Assembly (NCBI RefSeq): GCF_024763615.1
Contig: NC_077222.1
Coordinates: forward strand, 79,050,001-79,114,000
Length of the DNA: 64,000 bases
Direction of reading: 5' to 3'
DNA from: Phlebotomus papatasi
Lineage: Eukaryota; Arthropoda; Insecta; Diptera; Psychodidae
The notes under the pieces were generated by a model. That model did no database searches and had not been told where the DNA came from. It saw nothing but the letters and a program-made list of their open reading frames with translations. Positions 35,401 to 42,226 of the stretch are shown here, one piece after another (positions within the stretch are counted from its first letter, which is position 1; the number at the start of each line of letters is the position of its first letter). The translations under genes were made by a program, and so were the position numbers.

Positions 35401-37312
35401 GAGAACCAGTAAACGGTAAATGATGCGGAAGGACTTGAGAGATAGCATCTAATACCGGCTTCAGACTGGAGGTTTAGCCCAGTTCCCGAAGGTCTCCAAA
35501 ATCTAAATAAGAAGCAATTTTATTGATTTTTCAAAATCTATTGAATAATTTGCCTTTAACCCTTTAACGACGAGACATTTTTCACGGACTGAAAATCAAC
35601 AATAAAAATTAAACTGGGAAACATAATCAATGATAAGTCTTACATCTAACCTTGGAAAGTCCAACAGAGTCTGATTCGGTGTATTTTGTGGCTCTATAAA
35701 CGATAGGGACAAAAATAGCTCAAAAATTTACGTAATTTTTCTGACAATTCCAATGAATAATATTTTTCGCTTTAATGAAAAATATTACGTATGAGTATCG
35801 TAGTTTTTATTGCCAAGAGTTTTGCTTAAAAAAAATTGTAAGTATAAAAAATAAATAAAATCAATTATCAATTTGAGAATTTAAAAATTCGTCATTTTTA
35901 GCTTGAATATTTAACTATCTAGCAAATAGCTAGAGACTTGCAAAAAATATTCTGGATTCCTTCAACCTTCTACTTTACAATTATGTACAAACATAAAAAA
36001 ATAACTTTGGGTAGTCAGGAAAAAATATTTTCTTTATGGGACACCGGTGTTCCAATTGTCCTTAAAGGGTTAATATCAAATTCTAAACAGCAATTTCTTA
36101 AAAAATCATGCTTGATAAGGAATTAGAGGAGTTAAGCCAGATGGCTAAGCTTTTTATGCCCTAGACACACTTACGACTTAAGCCGAGAGACGACTTAGTG
36201 GAAACTGATGGAAATGCACTTTAACCACTATTTCTAATATAATTACGCTAAACCGTCTCTCGGCTAATCCTCAGGTCTATCAAGGCCCTTAGGTCTGAAG
36301 CCCGTATAAGACACGAGTTCGAGCACTTTGCAAAGCCTAGGACCTTTGCCATTTTTTCTATTCTGTTGTGATGGAGGTAATATAGACAAGGAAAAAAGTA
36401 ACCCACTTACTTTATGCTTCCAGAGAATGGTGTTTGGGGATGATTTGCTGATGGCGCAGACAAGTCCCTCTGGTACAATTAATTTTATCTCGTAGTTGAG
36501 ATCAGCCACAGCCTCAGGGTCCAGGTGGCAATTTTCACTGCGTGCAATGTCCATCTCATGGTGGCCAACACTAAAATTCCATCGTTCGCCGCCGGAACGA
36601 GGATCAACAGCTCGTACGGTTTGTGTTTGACGCCGGAGGATGATGACATCATCGAGAAGGGGGTCATGCACCTCAGTGGTTCCCTCATCGATGGCATCCG
36701 TGCGATTTTGGCAGCCTCCGATGGAACATTCATAGATGACCTGACCAGTTCTCATGGAAATCCCATAGGAGCGGGTTTCCTTGCCACCGGAAATGACGAC
36801 ATCGTTGGAGAATTTGAAGGATGCTGTGAGGAGTTGATCAGCTGTGATGGGAATGGCTTCAATGGTTTGACCATCGAATTGATAGAGGCTGCCACTGAGA
36901 GATGGTATCATTCGCACCATTCGGCCGTTGTTCGTCAGCTCAAGGCTGTGGATGCTGGAGGATAGGAGGGAACCTGGACCAGTTGGAACACTCCATTTCA
37001 CCACACCATCCACGTCAAGAGCCGATAGGCGTCCGTCCAATGTCGTTACGAAGAGTAATCTGGAAGAGATTGCATACGCAGTGTGACCTTGGTGGGATTA
37101 TCTGCGATGGTTGGGAAAGAGCGAGAGAGTAGAACACATCTCGTATAAGAAATGAGTCACCTATTCTCTGATGATCTCTCAACATTATCTCGGCAGTGGG
37201 TTAATTTCTCCACATTGTCACTGCCTTGAACGTGAGAGGTGCCCAGGAGAACAGAAGTCACGGCCAGGGATGTAAAGAGTAGCGTCCTCCGTGCAATTCT
37301 TTCCCAATTCAT
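26457..37312 (-). CDS. PEK: Eukaryotic translation initiation factor 2-alpha kinase 3 (PERK/PEK), 4 coding exons
   Basis: Coding exons: 37312-37161, 37059-36411, 32424-30658 and 26987-26457; introns of 101, 3,986 and 3,670 nt are all GT-AG. Junctions keep frame and give 1,032 residues, normal for insect PERK. Residues 1-29 are a signal peptide (MNWERIARRTLLFTSLAVTS...). Residues 50-450 are the ER-lumenal stress-sensing domain (TLDGRLSALDVDGVVKW, GSLYQFDG, WNFSVGHH). A transmembrane helix is at 455-477. The kinase domain starts at about 540: P-loop GRGGFG 546-551, AIK Lys-568, a long acidic insert loop of over 200 residues typical of eIF2alpha kinases, HRDLKPSN 852-859, DFG 872-874 and GTHLYMSPEQ. 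All catalytic residues are present. PERK phosphorylates eIF2alpha during ER stress to reduce translation. The last intron splits the catalytic loop between HRDLK and PSN. Introns 2 and 3 are packed with transposons. Confidence 0.95.
27100..27440. repeat. Diverged repeat with AACCGGTT/ACCGATT boxes (intron 3 of PEK)
   Basis: Carries repeated AACCGATTTGAACCGATT- and ATAAACCGGTTTATTACCGA-type boxes, followed by GGAAATTCCAAGACCTTTCCA. An inverted copy lies at 34990-35445 in PEK intron 2 (AACCGGTAATGAACCGGTTA, CGTTGGAAAGGTCTTGGAAT). The two are thus opposite-strand copies of one repeat. Termini are uncertain. Confidence 0.55.
27457..27966. repeat. piggyBac-like MITE, TTAA + CCCTTTAACGACGAG (copy 1)
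   Basis: A 510-bp element in PEK intron 3. The left end is CCCTTTAACGACGAGAG, the right end is CGTCCTTAAAGGG, with TTAA on both sides (27453-27456 and 27967-27970). TTAA targets plus CCC-starting TIRs are the piggyBac signature. No transposase ORF. Copy 2, of exactly the same length, is at 35560-36069 in the same orientation; a degraded short relative is at 62032-62162. Confidence 0.8.
27975..28398. repeat. Foldback MITE, TAA + C(T/G)GTGTTATCACACTTG ends
   Basis: About 420 bp, nearly all arm. The left arm is AACTGTGTTATCACACTTGT, then CACATTAATTGTCGCT and GTAGACTTGGCC(C/T)GCAAAAT; the right arm gives the inverse blocks in mirrored order, ending CAAGTGTGATAACGCCGTTA. It directly abuts the piggyBac-like element on its left. 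Confidence 0.75.
28446..28994. other. PEK intron 3 segment with GGAACAAATT hairpins
   Basis: Contains AATTTGTTCCTGA-ACACTG-TCAGGAACAAATT (28487-28519) and further TTTGTTCCCA..GGGAACAAATT near 28648-28674 and TGGAACAAATTTGTT near 28975. It probably derives from an unrecognised repeat. No ORF of substance. Confidence 0.4.
29324..29751. repeat. TA + GGGTAAGTGTGCC element (copy 1), TA duplication proven by empty site
   Basis: A 428-bp element with ends GGGTAAGTGTGCCGAATTCC and TTTGGCACACTTACCC, flanked by TA. The empty host site can be read in the paralogous host copy at about 15520-15550 (GAGATATTTTCATAGAAAAT), where the single TA is uninterrupted. Copy 2 is at 50331-50755, diverged relative 15116-17328. 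Confidence 0.85.
30315..30568. repeat. CACTGAGA-ended element with GGTAAAATTAACA boxes
   Basis: About 254 bp inserted in 28995-30625. The left end is CACTGAGAAAAAAACGGGGG; the right end inverted is CACTTGAGAGAAATCCGAAA. The interior has several GGGTAAAATTAACA / TGTTAATTTTACACC boxes. The paralogous host at about 16425-16440 lacks it, confirming an insertion. The duplication may be only TT. Confidence 0.6.
32757..32905. repeat. TTA-flanked MITE, TGCCCAACGCACA family (copy 2)
   Basis: A 149-bp element in PEK intron 2. Ends TGCCCAACGCACAGTATAAC and the inverse of TGTCCAGCGCACAATAAACT, flanked by TTA (32754-32756 and 32906-32908). About the same length as copy 1 at 11789-11934, with the same central GAATGAGATC palindrome. 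Confidence 0.8.
33072..33307. repeat. Tc1/mariner- or pogo-like MITE, TA + CAGTGTAGACTCTC
   Basis: A 236-bp element in PEK intron 2: the left end is CAGTGTAGACTCTCTCTCAA, the right end inverted is CCGTAGACTCTCGCTCAATC, with TA flanks. The next bases start CAGTAGACTTTCACTTATCC, which looks like the terminus of a second, truncated element of the same kind. Confidence 0.7.
33580..33860. other. GC-richer unidentified segment in PEK intron 2
   Basis: A block markedly richer in G and C than its surroundings (for example GACTGTCGCGAGCTCTCCGC). It has no ORF of note and no visible TIRs. It could be a fragment of a retroposon; I do not recognise it. Confidence 0.35.
33932..34196. repeat. Inverted-repeat MITE, (T/A)GATCAG..TTTCATGAAGTC arms (copy 1)
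   Basis: About 265 bp. The left arm has CTTTTAGATCAGGAAAATTT and CATGAAGTCGAAATTGGAAT; the right arm gives the inverse ATTTTGACTTCATGAAATGC and TGATCTAAAAGTG. A diverged copy is at about 34641-34895 (CTCTATGAAATTTTCTTGAT) and a half copy at about 57880-58025. Confidence 0.6.
34232..34640. repeat. Inverted-repeat element with TTTAGTGAAAT/ATTTCACTAAA arms, split by a hAT MITE
   Basis: The left arm around 34250 reads CTTTTCAATTTAGTGAAATC, the right arm around 34605 reads AATTGAAATTCACTAAATTG. The interior is rich in AATTGAAATT. The hAT-like MITE at 34438-34545 interrupts it. Confidence 0.55.
34438..34545. repeat. hAT-like MITE (copy 2), 8-bp TSD with one mismatch
   Basis: A 108-bp element in PEK intron 2 starting TAGTGATGTGCAAAAACCGT (decayed CAGAGGTG) and ending ACGGTTCTTGCACGCCTCTG. 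The flanks CATTAGAC and TATTAGAC form an 8-bp duplication with one substitution. Confidence 0.8.
34641..34895. repeat. Inverted-repeat MITE with CGGCACATCTT ends (copy 2 of the 33932 family)
   Basis: The left end is CGGCACATCTTTTAGCTTGG and the right end inverted is CCGGCACATCTTGTATAGAT, giving clear termini. Interior TTTCTTTCTC / GAGAAAGAAAGAG blocks match 33932-34196. Confidence 0.6.
34990..35445. repeat. Inverted copy of the AACCGGTT-box repeat (PEK intron 2)
   Basis: Opposite-strand relative of 27100-27440. It contains a serial array of AACCGGT(A/T)AT and GAACCGATAAGTAATTTTT units repeated at about 45-120-bp intervals, which the intron 3 copy has only partly. Confidence 0.55.
35560..36069. 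repeat. piggyBac-like MITE, TTAA + CCCTTTAACGACGAG (copy 2)
   Basis: A 510-bp element, same length, ends and orientation as 27457-27966. TTAA lies at 35556-35559 and 36070-36073. The uninterrupted host copy at about 55206 (other strand) reads TTTGCCTTTAATAAATTC, the empty TTAA target. Confidence 0.85.
36157..36288. repeat. TTA-flanked MITE, AGCCGAGAGACG family (copy 2)
   Basis: A 132-bp element starting TGCCCTAGACACACTTACGA and ending with the inverse of GGGCCTTGATAGACCTGAGG, with TTA at 36154-36156 and 36289-36291. The empty host copy near 55137 shows a single TTA between CTAAGCC and GGTCTGA. Confidence 0.8.
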
Positions 37313-37801
37313 TGTGAGACTGAGCTCTTGATGTCTATCGGCGGATTTGGACGCAATCGCAACACCATAATCACCTGTTCTATGCACAACTAGTCACTAT
37401 ACTAAAATATTCTCTTATCTTTGTTTATGATTAAATTTTTTAGCGATATTACAACACTATTTCTGCTCCAAACCACTCTGACACTACCTTTGAGTGTCAC
37501 AACATCCACGAAACTGTGCAGAAGCGCCATCTCCTGGGACTTTTCCTGACTGATTCCAGGCGGTAAGATTTTATTTGGGTTGTTCAGGTTTTCTTGGGAA
37601 TCTGGGGATTTTCTGCAAGGACATTTCTCGAATTGGGAACGAGGAAGTCCTTGAGGATTACTTGAATTTATTTCCTTTTATTAATTGTGAATTTTTATCG
37701 AAGAAAACACCATTTGAGTATATTTACTCAGCTGACACTTTTTCTTTACCTTTTATCTGCTGATCCACAGGTGTAAAGTTCAAGAGGAAAAATTTGCAGA
37801 A
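37313..37801. promoter_or_regulatory. Shared divergent promoter region of PEK and GST, with a 5' UTR intron for GST
   Basis: The start codons of PEK (minus) and the GST gene (plus) face away from each other across 489 bp. On the GST side a good donor GTAAGATTTT at 37563 and acceptor TGATCCACAG at 37761-37770 predict a 208-nt intron in the 5' untranslated region. That leaves about 180 bp (37385-37560) for two cores. No TATA box is obvious; the layout resembles a bidirectional housekeeping promoter. Transcript data would fix the start sites. Confidence 0.55.
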
Positions 37802-40800
37802 ATGTCGTCAATTTCCTTTAAATTCTACTATGACTTGCTCTCACCACCTTCGAGAGCTCTAATCACATTTTTCAGGGTAGCAAACATCCCGGCAGAACCC
37901 ATTCCAATAGCTCTGAGGAAAGGTAAATTGGCTTTTGGGGCTCTTGTTCAGTGGGATTTTGTCCAGATTTTTGGGATATTCAGAATTTCCCTGTTTCAGG
38001 TGAACATCTTACAGAGAAGTACAAGAAGGAAGTCAGCAGATTCCCTACCCTTCCCTGCATCAATGACAATGGGTTTAGGCTTTCAGAGAGCGTGGCTATT
38101 GTGAGGTATCTGAAGAATACCCGGGGATTTGATGATTTTTGGTATCCAGAAGATCCAAAAGCTCAAGCACTAGTTGATGAGTATCTGTCATGGACACACA
38201 ATAACATCCGGATGACTTCTGGTCTTTATTTTATCACAAAGTGGCGTACTCCAATTTTGACTGGACAGAAGGCTGATGAGAAGGAAGTTGCCAAACTTGA
38301 GGCTGAACTCTCAAAGACTCTAGATATCATTGAGAATATCTGGCTCAAAGCCACACCATTTATCGCAGGGGATAGTCTTTCTGTGGCTGATGTCTTTGCG
38401 GCATGTGATATTGAACAACCGAGTAAGTATTACTTCCTTGCTCTCCGGAAGCAATATTCCAAAATCACCCAAACCCAAGGGGGAGATATTAGGGTGAAAA
38501 TTTGTACACCACTTCCAGGCACTTCCACAATTTGCATGGAATAGCCCTGCACACTTCCAAAATTTCGCAACACTCTCGAAAATGCTGCAATACTTCCAGC
38601 ACTTCCTGCACTTCATGCACTTCTTACACTTACTAATCAATAATTTATTTAATCTTATGAGAAATCTAATTAAGAAAACGTTAAAAAAAATATCCGAAGA
38701 AATTTATTATTCCGCATAGGGTAAATGTCCTAATTCAAAACCATTTCCAGACGCTTTAACTTTGACAGAAGATTCAACACATTAAGTTCATATTTTTTCT
38801 GAAGAGAATTACATAAATTTGCTCCTTGACTCCTATAGAATGTTACTGTTTAGTGAAAATTCTTTAGATATAATTTAAAAACTTCTTAAATACAAGAAAA
38901 ATACACGAGCGTAAAATGCTTCTATTGGAAACAAATTAATCCAAATGGAGACAAGGGAAAGTTTCTAATTGGAGACAAACAGTGTAAGTGAAACCGCGAC
39001 GAAATGCTCCCAATCCCAAAATCTTGTTGAGTTGCTCCTGAGTGCAGGATTTGTTCTTATTCCTGGTCTTTTCTCCTTTCCCATCTAAAACAATAAGAAA
39101 ATCTCCAAAAAAAAAAAATCATATTTCCGGGGTTTCCTATTGAAGCATTTGCAGACACTTCAGAAAAACCCTTTTTGTTCACGAAATAAGGTAATTATTT
39201 CATTTGAAAACTTTACGTACCGGTAACAATAAAGATTACCAATTAATTTAACTAAAATTAGCCAGAAATGTGACATTAAATGTTAAACAAAACGAATAAA
39301 TAAAAGTCACCTCATTGTGTTTTTCATTGGAAAACATGGTCTCGATCTATGAAAAATTCAATAATGAAAAAGTACACTTTTAATACTGTATTTATCGTGA
39401 AAACAATTACGTTTCCATTTGGAGTAGCGAAAAATTTGCATTTGGAGCAGGTTTTGAATTAGCTCAATTTACCCTACTAATCAATAATTTATTTAATCTT
39501 ATGAGAAATCTAATTAAGAAAACATTAAAAAAATTTCTGAATAAATTTATTATTCCGCATATTTCTAACATTTTGCTTATAATTTGAATTTCTAGCGACA
39601 GATATTCTTGCATACTTTCAGTAATTTAATATTATCTTTGTTTTACGAAGGGGTGTATCAACATATTTTGAATTTTTCTAAGAGACCAGTGAAGCTACTT
39701 TTGGAAAATAGAGTCTCTAAAAAAATGTATTGTCGTTTGCAATTATTGACGCTGTGCTGGAAAGTCTGTAAGAATCCAAAAGTACGAGTGCAATAACTAA
39801 TTCAGCACTTCAGATGTATCTTCACATTTTATTAAGCTTGATTTTCTCCCTGGTTTCAAAATTCTTTAAATTTTAAAATTTTGCACTCTTGGGAAAGGTT
39901 TTTAGTGATTGCTAATTTACTTTTGCAACAAGCTTGGCTATTTTTTGCAGGACCTTTTCCGTTATTGTTGTATTAGAGAAATTTCTCCAAAATTATTTTC
40001 CAACATTTTAATAATCTTTTCAATTGTTATCGAAAAATTTTCTTTCATTGGGATACTCACAATATAGCCATCAATATTAGAGATCGTTTAAAAGGGAATT
40101 GATATTTCGAAGAGTAAATCCCTATTTCGAAATTTTGAAAGCCACTTTTAATTATCTTTATTTAGAGCAAGAACACAATCTAAATAAACCTCCAAGATGT
40201 TTTTTTTTACAGAAGTCCATCACTTAGATTTATTCAAAATTACGCAAACATTAAATATTACAAATTTTCGTCAGTTAAATCAGCATTTGTCGTAACTTCC
40301 TTTTGACAACTTTTCAGGAGACGAAATTTTCAGTTCAGCTTTATTTTTCTTAAAAATGAGCCCCGAATGCGATACTTTTGAGTCAAAATAATAAAAGTGG
40401 CACTAATAAACTGTAAGTTAACTCGAGAAAATCTTTATAAAATTATTTAAAAGCTGCAATATTGAGAAATATGTTAGAAGAGACACAAAAATATTTTATC
40501 GTAACTTCCATCGTTTATAAAGCCGTAACTTCCAATGTATGGAGATTCTGGAAGTTACGACAATTTTCTAAAATGCATTATATTAATTTGAATTATTCTA
40601 GTGATAATAAGCGCCTTTATTTGACTAAATTAGTCAAAAATACTGTTATCCCTGTCCCTAAAAGCTTTTATTTCATAAGTTTTATTGAATAAGTTTTGTG
40701 TGCCACCGCCACGTCGCTTGTTTTGTTTTGAATTAATGACAGATGGGTAGGAATTTTTTCTCACTTTTTCCTCGCAAATATTGAATTAAAATGATTTCAT

Positions 40801-42022
40801 GTTACACTATTCGCACTGTCTTTCTATATTTGGAAGAGTTTATAAAAGTTTTATTGAGAAATATTGCAATTTTGCTGCAAATTACAAGCCACGCAAGTGA
40901 GCAAAAGAAGTTACGGCAAATATGCTGATTAGAGAAAATTTTGTATGAAAATTTGTCGTAACTTCCCCAAAAATGGAAGTTACGACAAATTCTGATAAAT
41001 TTTTCTTAATTAAGGGCACGTACGATAATTTTTGTTTAAAATAATTTTGATTGGGATTATAAAAGTTTCTTTTGCACAAGTGCGATTAATAAATAAAATT
41101 ACGCTGATTCCAAATATGTGTATATCTCAAAATCGCAAAAATGAAGTTACGATAAATGCTGATTTAACTGACGAAATGTTCCTTTTCGTTTCTCATTTTG
41201 TAAATGTTCTCAAAAGCAGAAACAGACCTTTTTGAAGAATACTTTTGAATACACTAAAATCTTTCCAGAATATGCAGAAACGTAAACAAAAAAATGGTGG
41301 ATGTGTTCTATGGGATACCCCTTAACTACATTTGCGAAAAAGTCCCACGAATTTATGCAATTATCCAATACATACATATTTACGATAAATTATTGAAATA
41401 ATTATATCAAATTGATTCAAAGTCAATTGCAATAGCTATTCCATTATTTGTGAGCAACTATATGAATTTGAAATAACTGTAAAAATTATAGAAAACTATT
41501 ATTCAGCTGAATATTTCCTCGTAAAAATTACAAGACAAATTAACCTGTAATAAATTTGAGCATATTTGCTCCATCTCATTGTCATAACCGAACTTGTAAA
41601 ATGTCAAAAAGGATCTTTTCAAATTACACTGACGTTCGAATTAAAAATCTTAACTAAAAGTAGCGTAGTCTGAAAAATATGGAATTAGGCAGAAAAGTTT
41701 TTATAATCGGGCACTTCCACTTCCAAAGACTTCCAAGCACTTCATTTTTAATCGTACACCACTTCCAACCCTAATATCTCCCCCTTGCTTAAACCGTTTT
41801 TTCGCTCAAAATCTTAGAATCATGAACAGAAATCTCTGAAAACAAAATCCTCAATAATTCATTTTTCAATCAGGAATTTGTGGCTTTGATCCTCTGAATT
41901 CCCGGCCCAATCTTACAGCATGGTTTAGTCGTGTTAAGGAGAAACTCGATCCAATCTTCACGGAACATCACAAATTCATCTACAAGTACGGTCAGCGGTT
42001 CCAGGAAGCTTCCAAACTCTGA
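37802..42022 (+). CDS. Glutathione S-transferase, theta class (3 coding exons)
   Basis: Exons 37802-37922, 38000-38422 and 41874-42022 join in frame (phase 1 at both junctions) to 230 residues, the usual size. The N-terminal thioredoxin-like domain has DLLSPPSRALITF, in which Ser-14 matches the catalytic serine of theta enzymes, then FPTLPCINDNGFRLSESVAIVRYL with the glutathione-binding Glu-Ser pair. The helical C-terminal domain has LSWTHNNIRM and FIAGDSLSVADVFAACDIEQP, the family N-capping box, and in the last exon CGFDPLNSRPNLTAWFSRVKEKLDPIF. The enzyme conjugates glutathione to electrophiles in detoxification and stress defence. Intron 1 is 77 nt; intron 2 is 3.45 kb and is almost wholly transposon. 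It shares its upstream region with PEK. Confidence 0.93.
38632..38717 (+). repeat. 86-bp direct repeat, left copy
   Basis: Begins ACTAATCAATAATTTATTTA and ends TTATTATTCCGCAT. The right copy is 39476-39560, with about seven differences and a small gap. The two flank a complete TIR element with no spare bases. Confidence 0.8.
38718..39475. repeat. AGGGTAAAT..CTAATTCAAAACC element between 86-bp direct repeats
   Basis: A 758-bp element. The left end is AGGGTAAATGTCCTAATTCA, the right end is the inverse of AGGGTAAATTGAGCTAATTC, each continuing AAAACC. The ends place it in the GGG-terminus clan. The immediate flanks are the two copies of the 86-bp repeat instead of a simple TA duplication. Confidence 0.75.
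39476..39560 (+). repeat. 86-bp direct repeat, right copy
   Basis: Same orientation as 38632-38717; begins ACTAATCAATAATTTATTTA directly after the TTTACCCT end of the element and ends TTATTATTCCGCAT. Confidence 0.8.
40262..41185. repeat. Inverted-repeat element with reiterated GTCGTAACTTCC boxes
   Basis: The left arm is TTTCGTCAGTTAAATCAGCA then TTTGTCGTAACTTCC; the right arm at about 41140-41180 is its inverse. The box (G/A)TCGTAACTTCC or its inverse GGAAGTTACGAC occurs at least seven times (about 40290, 40499, 40522, 40549, 40906, 40959, 40975, 41143). Lies in GST intron 2. Confidence 0.65.
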
Positions 42023-42136
42023 AGGAACTGCGCCGGCGTGGATTCCATGAGTTCCACAGGCCAGGTGCTTTTGATTGTCAATGTGACCATGGATATTTTG
42101 GGGTGAAGGAAGGGAAAAAACAAGTGGTTTTAAATT

Positions 42137-42142
42137 AATAAA
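42137..42142 (+). promoter_or_regulatory. Poly(A) signal of the GST gene
   Basis: AATAAA, 115 nt after the GST stop codon and only 85 nt before the next start codon. The two plus-strand genes are therefore very close, and the promoter of the downstream gene must lie in or near the GST 3' UTR. Confidence 0.65.
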
Positions 42143-42226
42143 AGAGCATCAGTGCGAACTGATAAGACTTCCGATTGAATGTTTTATTCCTTGAGAAGTG
42201 TACAGGTGTGACTAAAAGACTTCCAA

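Larger units (their letters stand above)
35457..36305. repeat. CTTCAGAC-ended host repeat carrying two nested insertions
   Basis: The left end is CCGGCTTCAGACTGGAGGTT; the right end inverted is ATACGGGCTTCAGACCTAAG. Uninterrupted copies of about 220 bp are at about 47436-47665 and 55105-55318. Here the piggyBac-like element 35560-36069 and the TTA-flanked element 36157-36288 sit inside it, expanding it to about 850 bp. Confidence 0.7.
38475..41790. repeat. Large composite repeat filling GST intron 2
   Basis: Bounded by CAAGGGGGAGATATTAGGGT at 38475 and its inverse, ACCCTAATATCTCCCCCTTG, ending near 41789. Just inside both ends the motif CACTTCC(A/T) is reiterated (38510-38600 and 41713-41765). 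Further nested units at 38718-39475 and 40262-41185 account for much of the interior. No functional ORF. Confidence 0.6.

Noticed and set aside
37157..37387. N-terminally extended start for PEK
   Set aside because: The upstream in-frame codon at 37387 is GTG; the first ATG is at 37312 and is directly followed by a signal peptide.
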